In this document: piece by piece, positions 43,141 through 53,859 of the stretch
Position numbering within the stretch: the stretch's first letter is position 1
Layout: each line of letters opens with the position of its first letter
Assembly: GCF_003429565.1 (NCBI RefSeq)
Contig: NZ_QUAK01000075.1
Coordinates: forward strand, 62,001 to 126,000
From: Streptomyces triticagri
GTDB taxonomy: Bacteria; Actinomycetota; Actinomycetes; Streptomycetales; Streptomycetaceae
Direction of reading: 5' to 3'
DNA: 64,000 nucleotides
The notes under the pieces: model-generated
What the model saw: the letters and a program-made list of their open reading frames with translations, nothing else
What the model was told of the DNA's origin: nothing
Database searches by the model: none
Program-made: the position numbers and the translations under genes

Positions 43141-43303
43141 CAAGCCCACCCGACCCACTGTCGGCACTCCTTGAGGACCGCTGACGGAGGACTGCTGACA
43201 AAGGGCCTTCAAGGCCGGCCCCACCGATCACCGGTCGGCCGGAACCTGTCCACTCCCCTCCCTCGTTCCGTACCGTACGGGGCGACGGAGGGGAGTGATC
43301 ACC

Positions 43304-44938
43304 ATGGCCAGGCTCCGCCTGGGACCGCTGCTGCGCCACGTGGACGGTGGCGCGGCGACCATCTGGGTCGAGTCCGACCGGCCGAGCACCGCCGAGGTGC
43401 GCTGTGCGGACGGCGCCGCGGGCCGGACCCGTACGTTCCAGGTCGCCGGTCACCACTACGCCCTGATCCCGGTCGAGGGCCTGACGCCGGGCACGGAGAC
43501 GGCGTACGAGGTCCTGCTCGACGGCGACCGCGTATGGCCGCAGCCGGACTCCCCCTTCCCGCCCTCGACGATCCGCACCCCCGCCGGGACACAGGACGAA
43601 CTGCGGGTCTCCTTCGGCTCCTGCCGCTGGGCGATCTCGCCGACCGGCGAGAAGGACCCGATGGGCCCGGACGCGCTGGACACCCTGGCCGTACGCCTGG
43701 CCGCCGACCCCGCCGCCGAGCGGCCTGACGTCCTGCTGCTGCTCGGCGACCAGGTCTACGCGGACATGACCTCCCCGGCCACCCGGCGCTGGCTCGCCGC
43801 CCGCCGTGACCTCTCCGAGCCACCGGGCGACCAGGTCGCCGACTACGAGGAATACACGCACCTCTACTACGAGTCCTGGCTGGACCCGGAGGTCCGCTGG
43901 CTGCTCTCCACCGTGCCCAGCCTGATGATCTTCGACGACCACGACGTGATCGACGACTGGAACACCAGCGCGGCCTGGGTCGCCGAGATGCGTGCGACAC
44001 CCTGGTGGCGCGAGCGGATACTCAGCGGACTGATGTCGTACTGGGTGTACCAGCACCTGGGCAATCTGACCCCGGAGCAGCTCGCGGCGGACGCGGTGTA
44101 CGCGGCGGTCCGCGCCCACCCGGACGGCACGGACGCGCTGCGCGACTTCGCCGCGGCGGCGGACGAGGATCCGGCCGGCGCGCGCTGGAGCTACCGGCGG
44201 GACTTCGGCGGCGTCCGGCTGCTGATGATCGACACCCGCGCGGCCCGCGTCCTGGAGGAGTCCGGGCGGGCGATGGTGGATCCCGAGGAGGCGGCCTGGA
44301 TCCGGGCCCAGGCCCTCGACGGCCCCTGTGACCACCTGCTCATCGGCACCTCGCTGCCCTGGCTCCTGCCGCACCTCATCCACGACGCCGAAGGGTGGAA
44401 CGCGGCGCTGGCCGCCGGCGAGCGCGGCCCGCGCTGGGCGCGCTTCGCGGAGGACATCCGGCGCCGCAGCGACCTGGAGCACTGGCCGGCCTTCGCCGAC
44501 TCCTTCGACGAACTGACCACGCTGATCGAGGAGGTGGGCGGCCGACCGGACGCACCGGCCGCCATCTGCGTCCTCTCCGGCGATGTGCACCACGCCTATG
44601 TCGCCGAGCCCAGCTGGCCGGCGGGCACGGGCCCGAGATCCCGGGTGCTCCAGCTGACCTGCTCCCCCATGCACAACTCGATCCCCGCGGTGATCAAGCT
44701 CGGATTCCGCTTCGGCTGGAGCCGGTTCGGCAGAGGGCTCGGCCGGCGCCTCGCCCGGCACGGCCGCACCCGCCCGGCCCGGGTCGACTGGCGCCGCACG
44801 GGCGGGCCCTGGTTCGGGAACCAGCTGATGACCCTGACCCTGCGCGGCCGCTCCGCACGGCTGCGGATGGATCAGGCCCAGGCCCTGCGGGGCGGCAAGG
44901 CGCGCCTGAGGACGGTGGAGGAGTCGGCGATCACATAG
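43304..44938 (+). CDS. PhoD-like metallophosphatase
   Basis: A 544-residue protein of the alkaline phosphatase D-like family. The N-terminal Fn3-like domain (about 1-90) is followed by the metallophosphoesterase core: VSFGSCRWA, LLLLGDQVYADM, SLMIFDDHDVIDDWNTS, and VLSGDVHHAYVAEP. No signal peptide is seen, unlike typical PhoD, so it may work in the cytosol. It hydrolyses phosphomono- or diesters with bound metals. The ATG at 43304 is placed 9 bp after GGAGGGGA. Confidence 0.87.
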   Translation: MARLRLGPLLRHVDGGAATIWVESDRPSTAEVRCADGAAGRTRTFQVAGHHYALIPVEGLTPGTETAYEVLLDGDRVWPQPDSPFPPSTIRTPAGTQDELRVSFGSCRWAISPTGEKDPMGPDALDTLAVRLAADPAAERPDVLLLLGDQVYADMTSPATRRWLAARRDLSEPPGDQVADYEEYTHLYYESWLDPEVRWLLSTVPSLMIFDDHDVIDDWNTSAAWVAEMRATPWWRERILSGLMSYWVYQHLGNLTPEQLAADAVYAAVRAHPDGTDALRDFAAAADEDPAGARWSYRRDFGGVRLLMIDTRAARVLEESGRAMVDPEEAAWIRAQALDGPCDHLLIGTSLPWLLPHLIHDAEGWNAALAAGERGPRWARFAEDIRRRSDLEHWPAFADSFDELTTLIEEVGGRPDAPAAICVLSGDVHHAYVAEPSWPAGTGPRSRVLQLTCSPMHNSIPAVIKLGFRFGWSRFGRGLGRRLARHGRTRPARVDWRRTGGPWFGNQLMTLTLRGRSARLRMDQAQALRGGKARLRTVEESAIT

Positions 44939-45003
44939 CGGAGGGATGCTTCGGACGGTCCGGCAGAAACCGGACGCCAATTAAATGTTGAACTTGCAAG
45001 CAC

Positions 45004-45023
45004 AGGTTAGGCCTGCCTAACCT
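45004..45023. promoter_or_regulatory. DmdR1/IdeR-type iron box
   Basis: AGGTTAGGCCTGCCTAACCT has perfect 9-bp arms around a 2-bp centre and resembles the iron-box consensus TTAGGTTAGGCTAACCTAA. It is 53 bp before the DoxX gene. Iron-loaded DmdR1 would repress. Confidence 0.78.
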
Positions 45024-45076
45024 AGGGGCTTCCCGATCGGTTTCCCGTCCCCACACGAACCGAAGGAGATCCCCCC

Positions 45077-45541
45077 ATGACTGGACGTCTCAACAGCGCC
45101 CAGCCTTACGCGATCGGCCTGTTCCGCATCGTCGTCGGACTGCTCTTCGCCTGCCGCGGCGCCGCCTCGCTCTTCGGCGTGCTCGGCGGAGCGATGGGCG
45201 GCGGCACCATACCCGCCGGCACCTGGCCCGGCTGGTACGCGGCGGTGATCCAGCTGGTCGGCGGCGGACTCGTGATGCTCGGTCTCGGCACTCGCATCGC
45301 GGCCCTCGTCGCCTCCGGCTCCATGGCGTACGCCTACTTCAAGGTCCACCAGCCCGAGGCCCTGTGGCCGATGGAGAACAGCGGAGAGCCGGCCGCGATG
45401 TTCTGCTGGGCCTTCCTGCTGCTCGTCTTCACCGGCTCCGGAGCGCTGGGCGTCGACCGGCTGTTCTCCTCGCGGAGCGCGGAGCAGCCGGCCGGACCCG
45501 CAGCCACCGTCACCCCCGATGAGGTCCGAACGGCACACTGA
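45077..45541 (+). CDS. DoxX-family membrane protein
   Basis: A 154-residue four-helix protein of the DoxX/DoxD family: IGLFRIVVGLLFACRGAASLFGVL, WYAAVIQLVGGGLVMLGLGTRIAALVASG, and EPAAMFCWAFLLLVFTGSGALGVDRLFS. In mycobacteria DoxX joins SodA and SseA in an oxidative-stress complex at the membrane. The start follows GAAGGAG. The perfect iron box upstream suggests expression on iron starvation. The convergent Cu/Zn SOD gene overlaps its 3' end by 32 bp. Confidence 0.85.
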   Translation: MTGRLNSAQPYAIGLFRIVVGLLFACRGAASLFGVLGGAMGGGTIPAGTWPGWYAAVIQLVGGGLVMLGLGTRIAALVASGSMAYAYFKVHQPEALWPMENSGEPAAMFCWAFLLLVFTGSGALGVDRLFSSRSAEQPAGPAATVTPDEVRTAH

Positions 45542-46064
45542 AGCACGCCAGCCGGTCGCCTGCACCGCCCTGTTCGCGGTGCAGGACGACCGAGGCGGCG
45601 CCGCCCTTGCGGAAGCCCCAGTCGTGCTCCGCCACCGCGTGCCCGCGCCCCTGCGCGTCGGTCGTGAAATCGAGCCAGACCTCGTTGCGCGGATTCACAT
45701 AGGCCGGGTCGGTCGAGGGCTGCACCGGGTCCACCCGGTGCTGGTAGTGCCCGCCCGCGTCCTCCGGCTGCGTCCCGCAGGGCTTCTGGTGCACATGCGC
45801 TCCGTACGCATAGCCCGCCTTCAGACCCGAGACATGCAGCGTCACCGCGGTGCCCGCCGGGGTGGCGGTCTCGCCGACGGTGATCCGCGCTCCCGCCGGC
45901 ACCGTCTTCAGGTCGTACGTCTTGGCCGACGACGCCACCAGCGCCGAAGGCGGCGCGAAGACTCCGCTCACCTGCGTCGCATACACATCCGCCGAGCCCG
46001 CGCCGGCACTGCCCGTCGCGAACAGCGCGCTCGCCACCGCACCCGCCACCATCGCTGCCACCAT
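45510..46064 (-). CDS. secreted Cu/Zn superoxide dismutase family protein
   Basis: A 184-residue exported protein with a signal peptide (residues 1-22, AGAVASALFATGSAGAG). The metal-binding text is YAYGAHVHQKPCG (HxH), GHYQH (His and bridging His), NEVWLDFTTDAQGRGHAVAEHDWGF, and a late Cys for the disulphide (DRLACF). It removes superoxide outside the cell. The loop between the HxH and second His is shorter than in classic SodC. The ATG at 46064 follows GAGAGGAG. Confidence 0.82.
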   Translation of the reverse strand: MVAAMVAGAVASALFATGSAGAGSADVYATQVSGVFAPPSALVASSAKTYDLKTVPAGARITVGETATPAGTAVTLHVSGLKAGYAYGAHVHQKPCGTQPEDAGGHYQHRVDPVQPSTDPAYVNPRNEVWLDFTTDAQGRGHAVAEHDWGFRKGGAASVVLHREQGGAGDRLACFSVPFGPHRG

Positions 46065-46328
46065 CGTCCCGCTCCTCTCGGTCCCGCCTCGGTCTTCCTC
46101 GTTCGTACGGGACAACGCGGACGGCCGCCGTCCGGGACGCGGCATGCGGGTGAAGCCGTACGGCGCACGGGAATCGACACCCGGGTGAACGTGAATCGGC
46201 GAACACTTGCACCCCCTGCGCCCCGACTGTCGCACCTCACGCGTACGCTGTATGGCTGACCGTCATGGCCGCCCCTGCCGCTCCCCTGCGACGTCGCGGC
46301 GTTGTAGTTGAGGAACGGGGAGTTTCGG

Positions 46329-46943
46329 GTGCTGGAGAGTGTGGGGTCGCTGATCGGCAGCCCCTGGATCTACGTGATCGTGGCGATCTCGGTCCTGTTC
46401 GACGTCTTCCTGCCCGTGCTGCCCAGCGGACTCCTGGTGATCATGGCCGCCACCGCGGCCGCGGCGGGCACCGGCGCGGCACGTCATGTGCAGGACGTGC
46501 CGGACATCGCGGCGCTCATCCTGTGCGCCGCGACCGCCTCGGTGCTGGGCGACTTCGTCGCGTACCGGCTCGCGCGGCGCGACGGGGGCCGCTTCGACCG
46601 GGCGATCGCCCGGTCCCGCCGGCTGACGTCCGCGCAGGAACGACTCGGCGCCGCCGTCGCACGCGGCGGCGGTGCGCTCGTCGTCGTCGCCCGCTTCGCG
46701 CCCGCCGGGCGCTCGGTCGTCTCGATCGGAGCGGGCGCGGCCCGCCGCACCAGCCGCGAGTTCCTGCCCTGGTCGGCCCTCGCCGGCCTGGTCTGGGCCG
46801 CGTACAGCGTGGGCCTCGGCTACTTCGGCGGCCACTGGCTGGGCGCCACCTGGCTGGCGACGGGGGTCTCGCTCGTCGCCCTGATCGCCGCGGGTGCTGC
46901 CGCGGCCTATCTCATGCGGCGCCCTGCTGCCGCGGCTCGCTGA
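46329..46943 (+). CDS. DedA-family membrane protein
   Basis: A 204-residue DedA/SNARE-associated family protein. It has the reentrant-loop text SVLFDVFLPVLPSGLLVIMAA, the glycine motif VLGDFVAYRLARRDGGRF, and the conserved RFAPAGRSVVSIGAGAARRTSREFLPWSALAGLVW. Family members are lipid flippases or ion-dependent membrane homeostasis proteins. The GTG start follows GGGGAG. The 3' end overlaps the convergent DUF2277 gene by 32 bp. Confidence 0.85.
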   Translation: MLESVGSLIGSPWIYVIVAISVLFDVFLPVLPSGLLVIMAATAAAAGTGAARHVQDVPDIAALILCAATASVLGDFVAYRLARRDGGRFDRAIARSRRLTSAQERLGAAVARGGGALVVVARFAPAGRSVVSIGAGAARRTSREFLPWSALAGLVWAAYSVGLGYFGGHWLGATWLATGVSLVALIAAGAAAAYLMRRPAAAAR

Positions 46944-47181
46944 CCGACCGTTCCACGGATCGCGCTGCTGCCGATCCGCGTACCTCCAGGTCGGCGAGCA
47001 GATCGCGGGTCGCCGCGGTCACTGCCTCGACGGCGCGGTCGAACACCTCGCGGTTGTGTGCGGCGGGCTGCCGGAAGCCGGAGACCTTGCGCACGTACTG
47101 CAGGGCGGCTGCGCGCATCTCCTCCTCGGTGGCTTCCTCGGGAATCACGGGCGGGCGAAGGGTCTTGATGCTGCGGCACAT
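46912..47181 (-). CDS. DUF2277-family small protein
   Basis: An 89-residue protein with the DUF2277 pattern MCRSIKTLRPP and the conserved EEMRAAALQYVRKVSGFRQPA, then a helical VFDRAVEAVTAATRDLLADL. Function unknown. It is divergent from the hypothetical gene at 47270, with 88 bp between. Confidence 0.82.
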   Translation of the reverse strand: MCRSIKTLRPPVIPEEATEEEMRAAALQYVRKVSGFRQPAAHNREVFDRAVEAVTAATRDLLADLEVRGSAAARSVERSVSEPRQQGAA

Positions 47182-47269
47182 GCCTCCAGTGTGCCGCGCG
47201 GGGCCACTTTCGGGTGATGGGACCGAAGAGACCTCGCGTTTGAAATTCGAACAGGCGTAGCATTGCGGT

Positions 47270-47641
47270 GTGGCAGCGACCCAAGAATTTCCGAGCGACC
47301 TCCTCGCGGGGCAGGAGGAGCTGCACCAGGTGCGAGCCGAGTTGCTGGCCCTGTTGAAGCGGCTCCCCTGGTCAGTCGAGCCGCTGGACGGCTTCAGTGA
47401 CACGGCGGGCTGGCGCAGGATCGAGCGCCCCGCCTCGCCCGGCTGGACGGCGGACGAGCAGGCCGAGGTGGAGAAGTTACGAGAGCGGGAGCGGGAGTTG
47501 GCGGTGTTCATCACCTGCCATCGGCACTGGCAGGAGTTCGACGCCGAGGATCTGGTGGGCGCCCGGATGCGCCTGAAGCGGACCGGACCGGGCGAGGGCG
47601 CGGCGCGGAACGACCGGGCCGAGCCCGGAACAGCGGGATGA
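47270..47641 (+). CDS. hypothetical helical protein
   Basis: A 123-residue protein from a GTG start. It is rich in Glu, Leu and Arg; the region ADEQAEVEKLRERERELAVFITCHRHWQEF (about 61-90) looks like one long helix. No domain is recognised. The C-terminal third is polar and probably disordered. Its stop overlaps an in-frame ATG of the histidine phosphatase (ATGA at 47638), so the two genes are one unit. Confidence 0.6.
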   Translation: MAATQEFPSDLLAGQEELHQVRAELLALLKRLPWSVEPLDGFSDTAGWRRIERPASPGWTADEQAEVEKLRERERELAVFITCHRHWQEFDAEDLVGARMRLKRTGPGEGAARNDRAEPGTAG

Positions 47642-47697
47642 CCAGGCCGAGCCCGGAGCAGCCGAATGACTTTGCCGAGCAGAGAGGCCGTGCACTG

Positions 47698-48327
47698 ATG
47701 CGCAGTCTGTACGTCGTCACCCACCCGGAAGCGACGCACCACGTCGAGGGCGTGGTCGGCGGATGGCACGACTCGGCACTCACCGCGGCGGGCGAGTGCG
47801 CAGCCGACGCCGCCGCCCGTGCGCTGCGGGCGCGGGTGCCCGAGGGGGCGGAGGTCGAGCTGTTCTCCTCGGACCTGCGCCGCACCCGGCAGACGGCCGC
47901 GGCGATAGGCGAGTTGTTCGGCGTGCAGCCGTTCCTGGACCGCCGGCTCCGGGAGAAGTCCTACGGTCGGGCCGAGGGCCGGCCCCAGTCCTGGCTGGAC
48001 GAACGCTTCGTACCGCCCCCGGCCGTCGGCGAGCGCCTCGACCACGACGAGGGCATCGCCGGTGCCGAGACGAAGGCCGTGTGGGTGGCTCGCGTCCATG
48101 CGGCCATGGGAGAAATCCTGGCGCGGCCGTGCACACAGCAGATCGTGGTGACGCACGGCGGTTCACTGACGTTCGTGGTGACGGCCTGGCTCGGGATACC
48201 CGCCGAGTCGACCGGCCGCGCGGCCTTCCGGGCGGCGGCCGGCAGCATCACGGTGCTGCACGAGGACGACTACTTCCACAACCGCCAGGTCGTCGCTCTC
48301 GGCGACACCCGCCATCTGTCGGGCTGA
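47698..48327 (+). CDS. histidine phosphatase family protein, THP variant
   Basis: A 209-residue protein of the phosphoglycerate-mutase-like superfamily. The motif that is normally RHG reads VVTHPEATHH, so the catalytic His is kept but Arg and Gly are replaced. LFSSDLRRTRQTAAAIGELFG holds the first pocket Arg, and VVTHGGSLTFVV the second His. It probably removes a phosphate from a small molecule. The ATG at 47698 gives the family start MRSLYVVTHPE; a start at 47638 would add 20 polar residues. Confidence 0.82.
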   Translation: MRSLYVVTHPEATHHVEGVVGGWHDSALTAAGECAADAAARALRARVPEGAEVELFSSDLRRTRQTAAAIGELFGVQPFLDRRLREKSYGRAEGRPQSWLDERFVPPPAVGERLDHDEGIAGAETKAVWVARVHAAMGEILARPCTQQIVVTHGGSLTFVVTAWLGIPAESTGRAAFRAAAGSITVLHEDDYFHNRQVVALGDTRHLSG

Positions 48328-48366
48328 GCCGCCGGCAGCTCCACCGTGCTGCTGTCGCCCGGGAGT

Positions 48367-48930
48367 TCACCGGGTGTCGCGGCTACGACTGCGCTGCGCG
48401 CCGCCCTCCACGTCGGCCAGTGCCTGGGTCAGCCAGTTGACCCAGAAGGTCTCAAGGTCGATGCCGCCCCGCAGCACCAGGTGGCGCAGCCGGTCCTCGG
48501 CGCCGGACGGGCCGGGCGGGAAATCCCGCTCCTCGATGGCCTCGTACTCCGCCAACTGCCCACGGTGCAGGCCCAGATGGCGCCGCAGCTCGGCCACCAG
48601 ACCGCCCGTGCCGACCACCCCTGCCGCGCGCAGCCGCAGCAGCAGCGGGTCGCGCACCGGCTTGGGATCCTCCGGCCTGCCCACCCAGGCGGCCAGCTCG
48701 TCCCGGCCCGCGGGGAGCACCTCGTACTCCTTCTTCTGTCCGCGGGCCGGACGCTCCGCCGGCAGGACGCGGATCAGTCCGGACTCCTCGAGCCGGCCGA
48801 GCTCGCGGTAGATCTGCTGATGCGTCGCCGACCAGAAGTAGCCGATCGACTTGTCGAATCGACGCGTCAGCTCGAGCCCCGACGAGGGCTTCTCAAGGAG
48901 GGCGGTGAGGATGGCGTGCGGCAGGGACAT
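48367..48930 (-). CDS. PadR-family transcriptional regulator
   Basis: A 187-residue PadR protein. The winged helix is LPHAILTALLEKPSSGLELTRRFDKSIGYFWSATHQQIYRELGRLEESGLI (about 3-53, split), with the wing at GQKKEYEVLPAG. The C-terminal helical part is as in PadR-s2/Vir proteins that bind phenolics. It follows the dienoyl-CoA reductase gene by 51 bp on the same strand, so both may be one operon under the palindrome at 51099. Confidence 0.87.
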   Translation of the reverse strand: MSLPHAILTALLEKPSSGLELTRRFDKSIGYFWSATHQQIYRELGRLEESGLIRVLPAERPARGQKKEYEVLPAGRDELAAWVGRPEDPKPVRDPLLLRLRAAGVVGTGGLVAELRRHLGLHRGQLAEYEAIEERDFPPGPSGAEDRLRHLVLRGGIDLETFWVNWLTQALADVEGGAQRSRSRDTR

Positions 48931-48981
48931 GTCGGCATCCTAAGTACGCCGCCCGCGAAGGCCGGGCGGGTGGCGAATCGT

Positions 48982-51126
<2,145 letters not shown>

Positions 51127-51266
51127 CTACACCCACCTCCGCCGCCCTGCCTACCTCCCGCCCCCATCCTCCGTGTCCCGGAATCCCCCGCTCTCGCCCC
51201 GTTCGCCTCGGCCGTCTCCGTCGTTGTGCACAGCGCGGCCAGCCGCTCGCACGACACGGAGACCTC

Positions 51267-51650
51267 ATGACCCACACCCAGCGCGCCCGGATCGCCCTGC
51301 ACGGCACGGCCACCACGTGCCTCGCGTTCGTCGCCGTCCAGTACGCCCTCTACGGCCCCTGGCCCATCGCCGTACTCTTCGGGCTCGCCTCACTCGCCCC
51401 CATCGACGCCGCAGTACGCGAAACGGAGCGGCCCGCCGGCCCACGCACACGCCCACACCCACACACCGCCACAAGAACCCTCGCGTCTCGCCGCCGGCAC
51501 AACGCCTCCGCACACCCCACGACGGACGAGGCATCCGTCGACCACACGGTCACCCAACTCAACACGGCCTGCTGCGAACGCTGGTGGACCGCCCTCGGCA
51601 CCGACCACGACCCCACCTGCCACAACCAACAACGCCGCAGCGCCGCTTGA
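51267..51650 (+). CDS. small hypothetical protein with one or two N-terminal TM segments
   Basis: A 127-residue protein. A hydrophobic segment (TTCLAFVAVQYALYGPWPIAVLFGLASLAPI, about residues 16-45) is followed by a His/Arg/Thr-rich soluble tail. The last part (VTQLNTACCERWWTALGTDHDPTC) has three Cys and two Trp. It is not recognised. The ATG at 51267 is preceded by GGAG, and a strong terminator follows 18 bp after the stop, which supports a real gene. Confidence 0.5.
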   Translation: MTHTQRARIALHGTATTCLAFVAVQYALYGPWPIAVLFGLASLAPIDAAVRETERPAGPRTRPHPHTATRTLASRRRHNASAHPTTDEASVDHTVTQLNTACCERWWTALGTDHDPTCHNQQRRSAA

Positions 51651-51668
51651 CCGCATGACCGCAAACAC

Positions 51669-51702
51669 GAAGACCCCCAGCCGGGCCCGGCTGGGGGTCT
51701 TC
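51669..51702. terminator. perfect 34-bp palindromic terminator
   Basis: 17-bp arms (51669-51685 and 51686-51702) pair without mismatch. It begins 18 bp after the small membrane protein gene. Confidence 0.85.
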
Positions 51703-51705
51703 GCC

Positions 51706-51730
51706 CTGGTGGGCGCGGATGGTTCCGAAC
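51706..51730 (-). repeat. decayed copy of the tRNA-Val 3' end
   Basis: The 25 bases from CTGGTGGGCGCGG onward match the 46-bp att repeat (52599 and 57020) at all but two positions, and then diverge. It includes CCA, the discriminator and the acceptor and part of the T arm of a tRNA on the minus strand. No other tRNA parts are present. Confidence 0.6.
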
Positions 51731-51940
51731 GGAGTCGTGGTCCCCAGGCCGGGTTTCAGGACGGACCGGGACGAGATGGACGTCGCCCGGTTCGCGGTGA
51801 TCAATGGGCAGGGTGGAGTGTCGGGCCGGCAGACGCACTGACGGTTGTTTCGGGGGCGGCCGAAACGTCTGGTGCGGCGCCTGGCAGGTGACGGAGGTTC
51901 ATTGGAGTGTCCGCGCGTGGATGAGTGGTGGGAGACGGCA

Positions 51941-52405
51941 ATGACGATCAAGAAGACGATGGCGCGTGCTGCCGCGGTGGCGCTGCTCGCGACCGGAGGC
52001 ATGGCTGCGGGCGCGGGTGCAGCCACGGCCGGCGACGACCACGGCGCACCCGGTGCCGGTGTGACTCCGACGACCGTCGGGGACTTCGCGGGACCCCTCT
52101 CCGTCACGGACGAGAACGAGTGGGGCCTCGTACCGCTGGGAGATGGCTCCGGCTCGCCCACGAGCGGCCTCGCGCCGACGGGTGACAGCAGTGGCGCCCC
52201 CACCGGCGGTCTCGCGCCACAGGATGAGAACGAATGGGGCATTGCCCCCATGGACGACGGCAGCGGCTCACCCAGCGGCGGTGCGGCTCCCGCTGGTGAA
52301 AGCGAGGGTTCGCCCGGCGGCGCTGTGGTCGCGACGGTCGGAGACTTCGCAGGGCGGTCCTCCGCCATGGGTGACGAGCACGGGTCACCCGGGGGCGCCG
52401 GCTGA
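51941..52405 (+). CDS. small secreted repeat protein
   Basis: A 154-residue exported protein with a signal peptide (residues 1-31, ARAAAVALLATGGMAAGAGAAT). The mature part is acidic and Gly/Ser/Pro-rich, with internal repeats: TVGDFAG occurs twice, and DENEWG followed by DGSGSP-type text twice. No domain is recognised; it looks like an extracellular, largely unfolded protein. The ATG follows GGGAG. It lies between two tRNA-end copies and may be cargo of an older insertion. Two hairpins follow. Confidence 0.65.
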   Translation: MTIKKTMARAAAVALLATGGMAAGAGAATAGDDHGAPGAGVTPTTVGDFAGPLSVTDENEWGLVPLGDGSGSPTSGLAPTGDSSGAPTGGLAPQDENEWGIAPMDDGSGSPSGGAAPAGESEGSPGGAVVATVGDFAGRSSAMGDEHGSPGGAG

Positions 52406-52442
52406 CCTTGCGCCGCAATGAGTCCGGGCTCGCTGTTGTTGT

Positions 52443-52480
52443 CCCGAGGGGCGTTCTGGCGGAGCCGACCGCCCCTCGGG
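52443..52480. terminator. hairpin after the secreted repeat protein
   Basis: CCCGAGGGGCG and CGCCCCTCGGG form an 11-bp stem with a 16-base loop. Confidence 0.65.
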
Positions 52481-52545
52481 AGTAGCGGGAGCGGACTCAG
52501 CGCATAGCTAACGCGCAGCGAGAGTGCACTGATTGAGCGTCAAAA

Positions 52546-52584
52546 GAGCCCCCGACCTCGCATGACCTGCGGAACCGGGGGCTC
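52546..52584. terminator. second hairpin next to the attachment repeat
   Basis: GAGCCCCCG and CGGGGGCTC form a 9-bp stem, followed by TTGC. It ends 14 bp before the left 46-bp repeat and probably marks the original chromosome end of the site. Confidence 0.6.
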
Positions 52585-52598
52585 TTGCACTGCTCAAC

Positions 52599-52644
52599 CT
52601 GGTGGGCGCGGACGGTTTCGAACCGCCGACATCTGCCTTGTAAG
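52599..52644. repeat. left attachment site (46-bp direct repeat of the tRNA-Val 3' end)
   Basis: This 46-bp segment is identical to 57020-57065, which is the 3' part of the tRNA-Val gene down to the anticodon loop. The two copies bound a region with integrase and Rep remnants, so they are read as attL and attR of an integrative element. Confidence 0.85.
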
Positions 52645-52753
52645 TTCGCCGTAGAGGGCCTGAGCTCCGCGTTTGCTCGGCGTACGGGCTTCCTCGGTGA
52701 CTGCCGAACGTTGGTACTGTCCCCTGCCGTTGATGTCAGCTGTGGATGTCAGC

Positions 52754-53815
52754 TCAGGGGTTTGGCATCTGCTCGTCAGCCGCCCAGCGTGGACGCGCGA
52801 TAGCTGCCGCTGCACGCACGTCAGCTGCATGCTTTTCCTGTATGGAGGCTTTCAGCTCTCCAGGGGTCGGCCATGGCGCTTGCCGGTGGATCATGCGGTG
52901 GCAGTTGGCGCAGATGAGAGCGAGATCGCTGAGCTTGGTCCGCCCTTCACCCGCGACGTGAAGCGGAAGGACGTGATGGCACTCGATGTATCCAGCTCCG
53001 CGTTCCCCATAGACCTTTTCGAAGTCGAAGCCGCACGCCTCGCAAGCGAGCCGTCCGCCGCGCCGAAGTACGGACGCGATCTTCTTCTTCCGCAGGCCCT
53101 TGTTCCGCTCGCGTGCCCTGTGCCGGCGCATGAGGAGTCGCCCCTCGGGCGCGCTGTAGTCGTCGAACTCCTCGTCCTCAGTCGGCGCAAGGGGCTGCAG
53201 CTCGCCCGTGGCGATTCCCTGTCGGATGAGTCGCGCGGTCTCGGTCATCTCCTCCGGCCGAGCGAGGAACTCGCGTAGCACCGCGACATCGAGGGCACCG
53301 CCGTTGGTGGGCTTGCCCTGGTACTCCGGGTGCCGAGTAGCGATGTCGAACGTCTTGCGTGCGACGCCGTTGGGGTTGCGGAACTTCTCGTTGCGCTCGG
53401 CTTCAGCATGGATGGGAAGCAACTGGAGCAGGGCAGACAGCTCCTCCACCCGGCCGTCCTGGGCTTCCAGTCCCTTCCATCCGTTCTCCATCACCAGCTG
53501 GCAGGCGAGGATAATCTCGTCCCGTGCCCAGTCCGGGTTCTGGATGGCCTTGACGTGAAAGCCCGCTCGCTTGAGCCACGCCGCGGCGTGGTCCCTGCCT
53601 CCGCTGAACTCTCCCGGCGCGAGGGCCCGTCCCTGCTCCCACTTGTGCGCTACCCCCGCGACGGCCTTGGAGTCGTACTCCTGACCCTCGTGCACCAAGA
53701 CGTAGGACCGCGCTTCCCCAAAGCCATACTTCGCCAGGAAGGCGTCACGTCCCAGCTCATCGTGCTCTGCCAGGGTCTTGAGTACGGACTCCCGCGATAT
53801 CTCACCTCTACGCAT
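52754..53815 (-). CDS. HNH endonuclease with ScoMcrA-like head domain
   Basis: A 353-residue protein. The N-terminal domain (about 1-90, LKTLAEHDELGRDAFLAKYGFGEARSYVLVHEGQEYDSKAV, split) resembles the head domain of ScoMcrA-type enzymes. A middle domain (about 95-210) contains RNPNGVARKTFDIATRHPEYQGKPTNGGALD. The HNH at about 260-320 reads CEACGFDFEKVYGE, IECHHVLPLH and LALICANCHRMIHR, with the zinc Cys pairs and catalytic His. ScoMcrA cuts modified DNA (phosphorothioate or methylated), so a type IV restriction role is likely. It lies 44 bp after the partner gene in the integrated element. Confidence 0.78.
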   Translation of the reverse strand: MRRGEISRESVLKTLAEHDELGRDAFLAKYGFGEARSYVLVHEGQEYDSKAVAGVAHKWEQGRALAPGEFSGGRDHAAAWLKRAGFHVKAIQNPDWARDEIILACQLVMENGWKGLEAQDGRVEELSALLQLLPIHAEAERNEKFRNPNGVARKTFDIATRHPEYQGKPTNGGALDVAVLREFLARPEEMTETARLIRQGIATGELQPLAPTEDEEFDDYSAPEGRLLMRRHRARERNKGLRKKKIASVLRRGGRLACEACGFDFEKVYGERGAGYIECHHVLPLHVAGEGRTKLSDLALICANCHRMIHRQAPWPTPGELKASIQEKHAADVRAAAAIARPRWAADEQMPNP

Positions 53816-53859
53816 GGCGGAAGCGTACGGCCGAGCACTGACAGCACCGTCCGCACTAC

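Noticed and set aside
44985..45003. TTGAACTTGCAAG as a KstR2-type site.
   Set aside because: The half-site order is CTTG-CAAG, the reverse of the KstR2 consensus CAAGnnCTTG, and the gene behind it is DoxX with an iron box.
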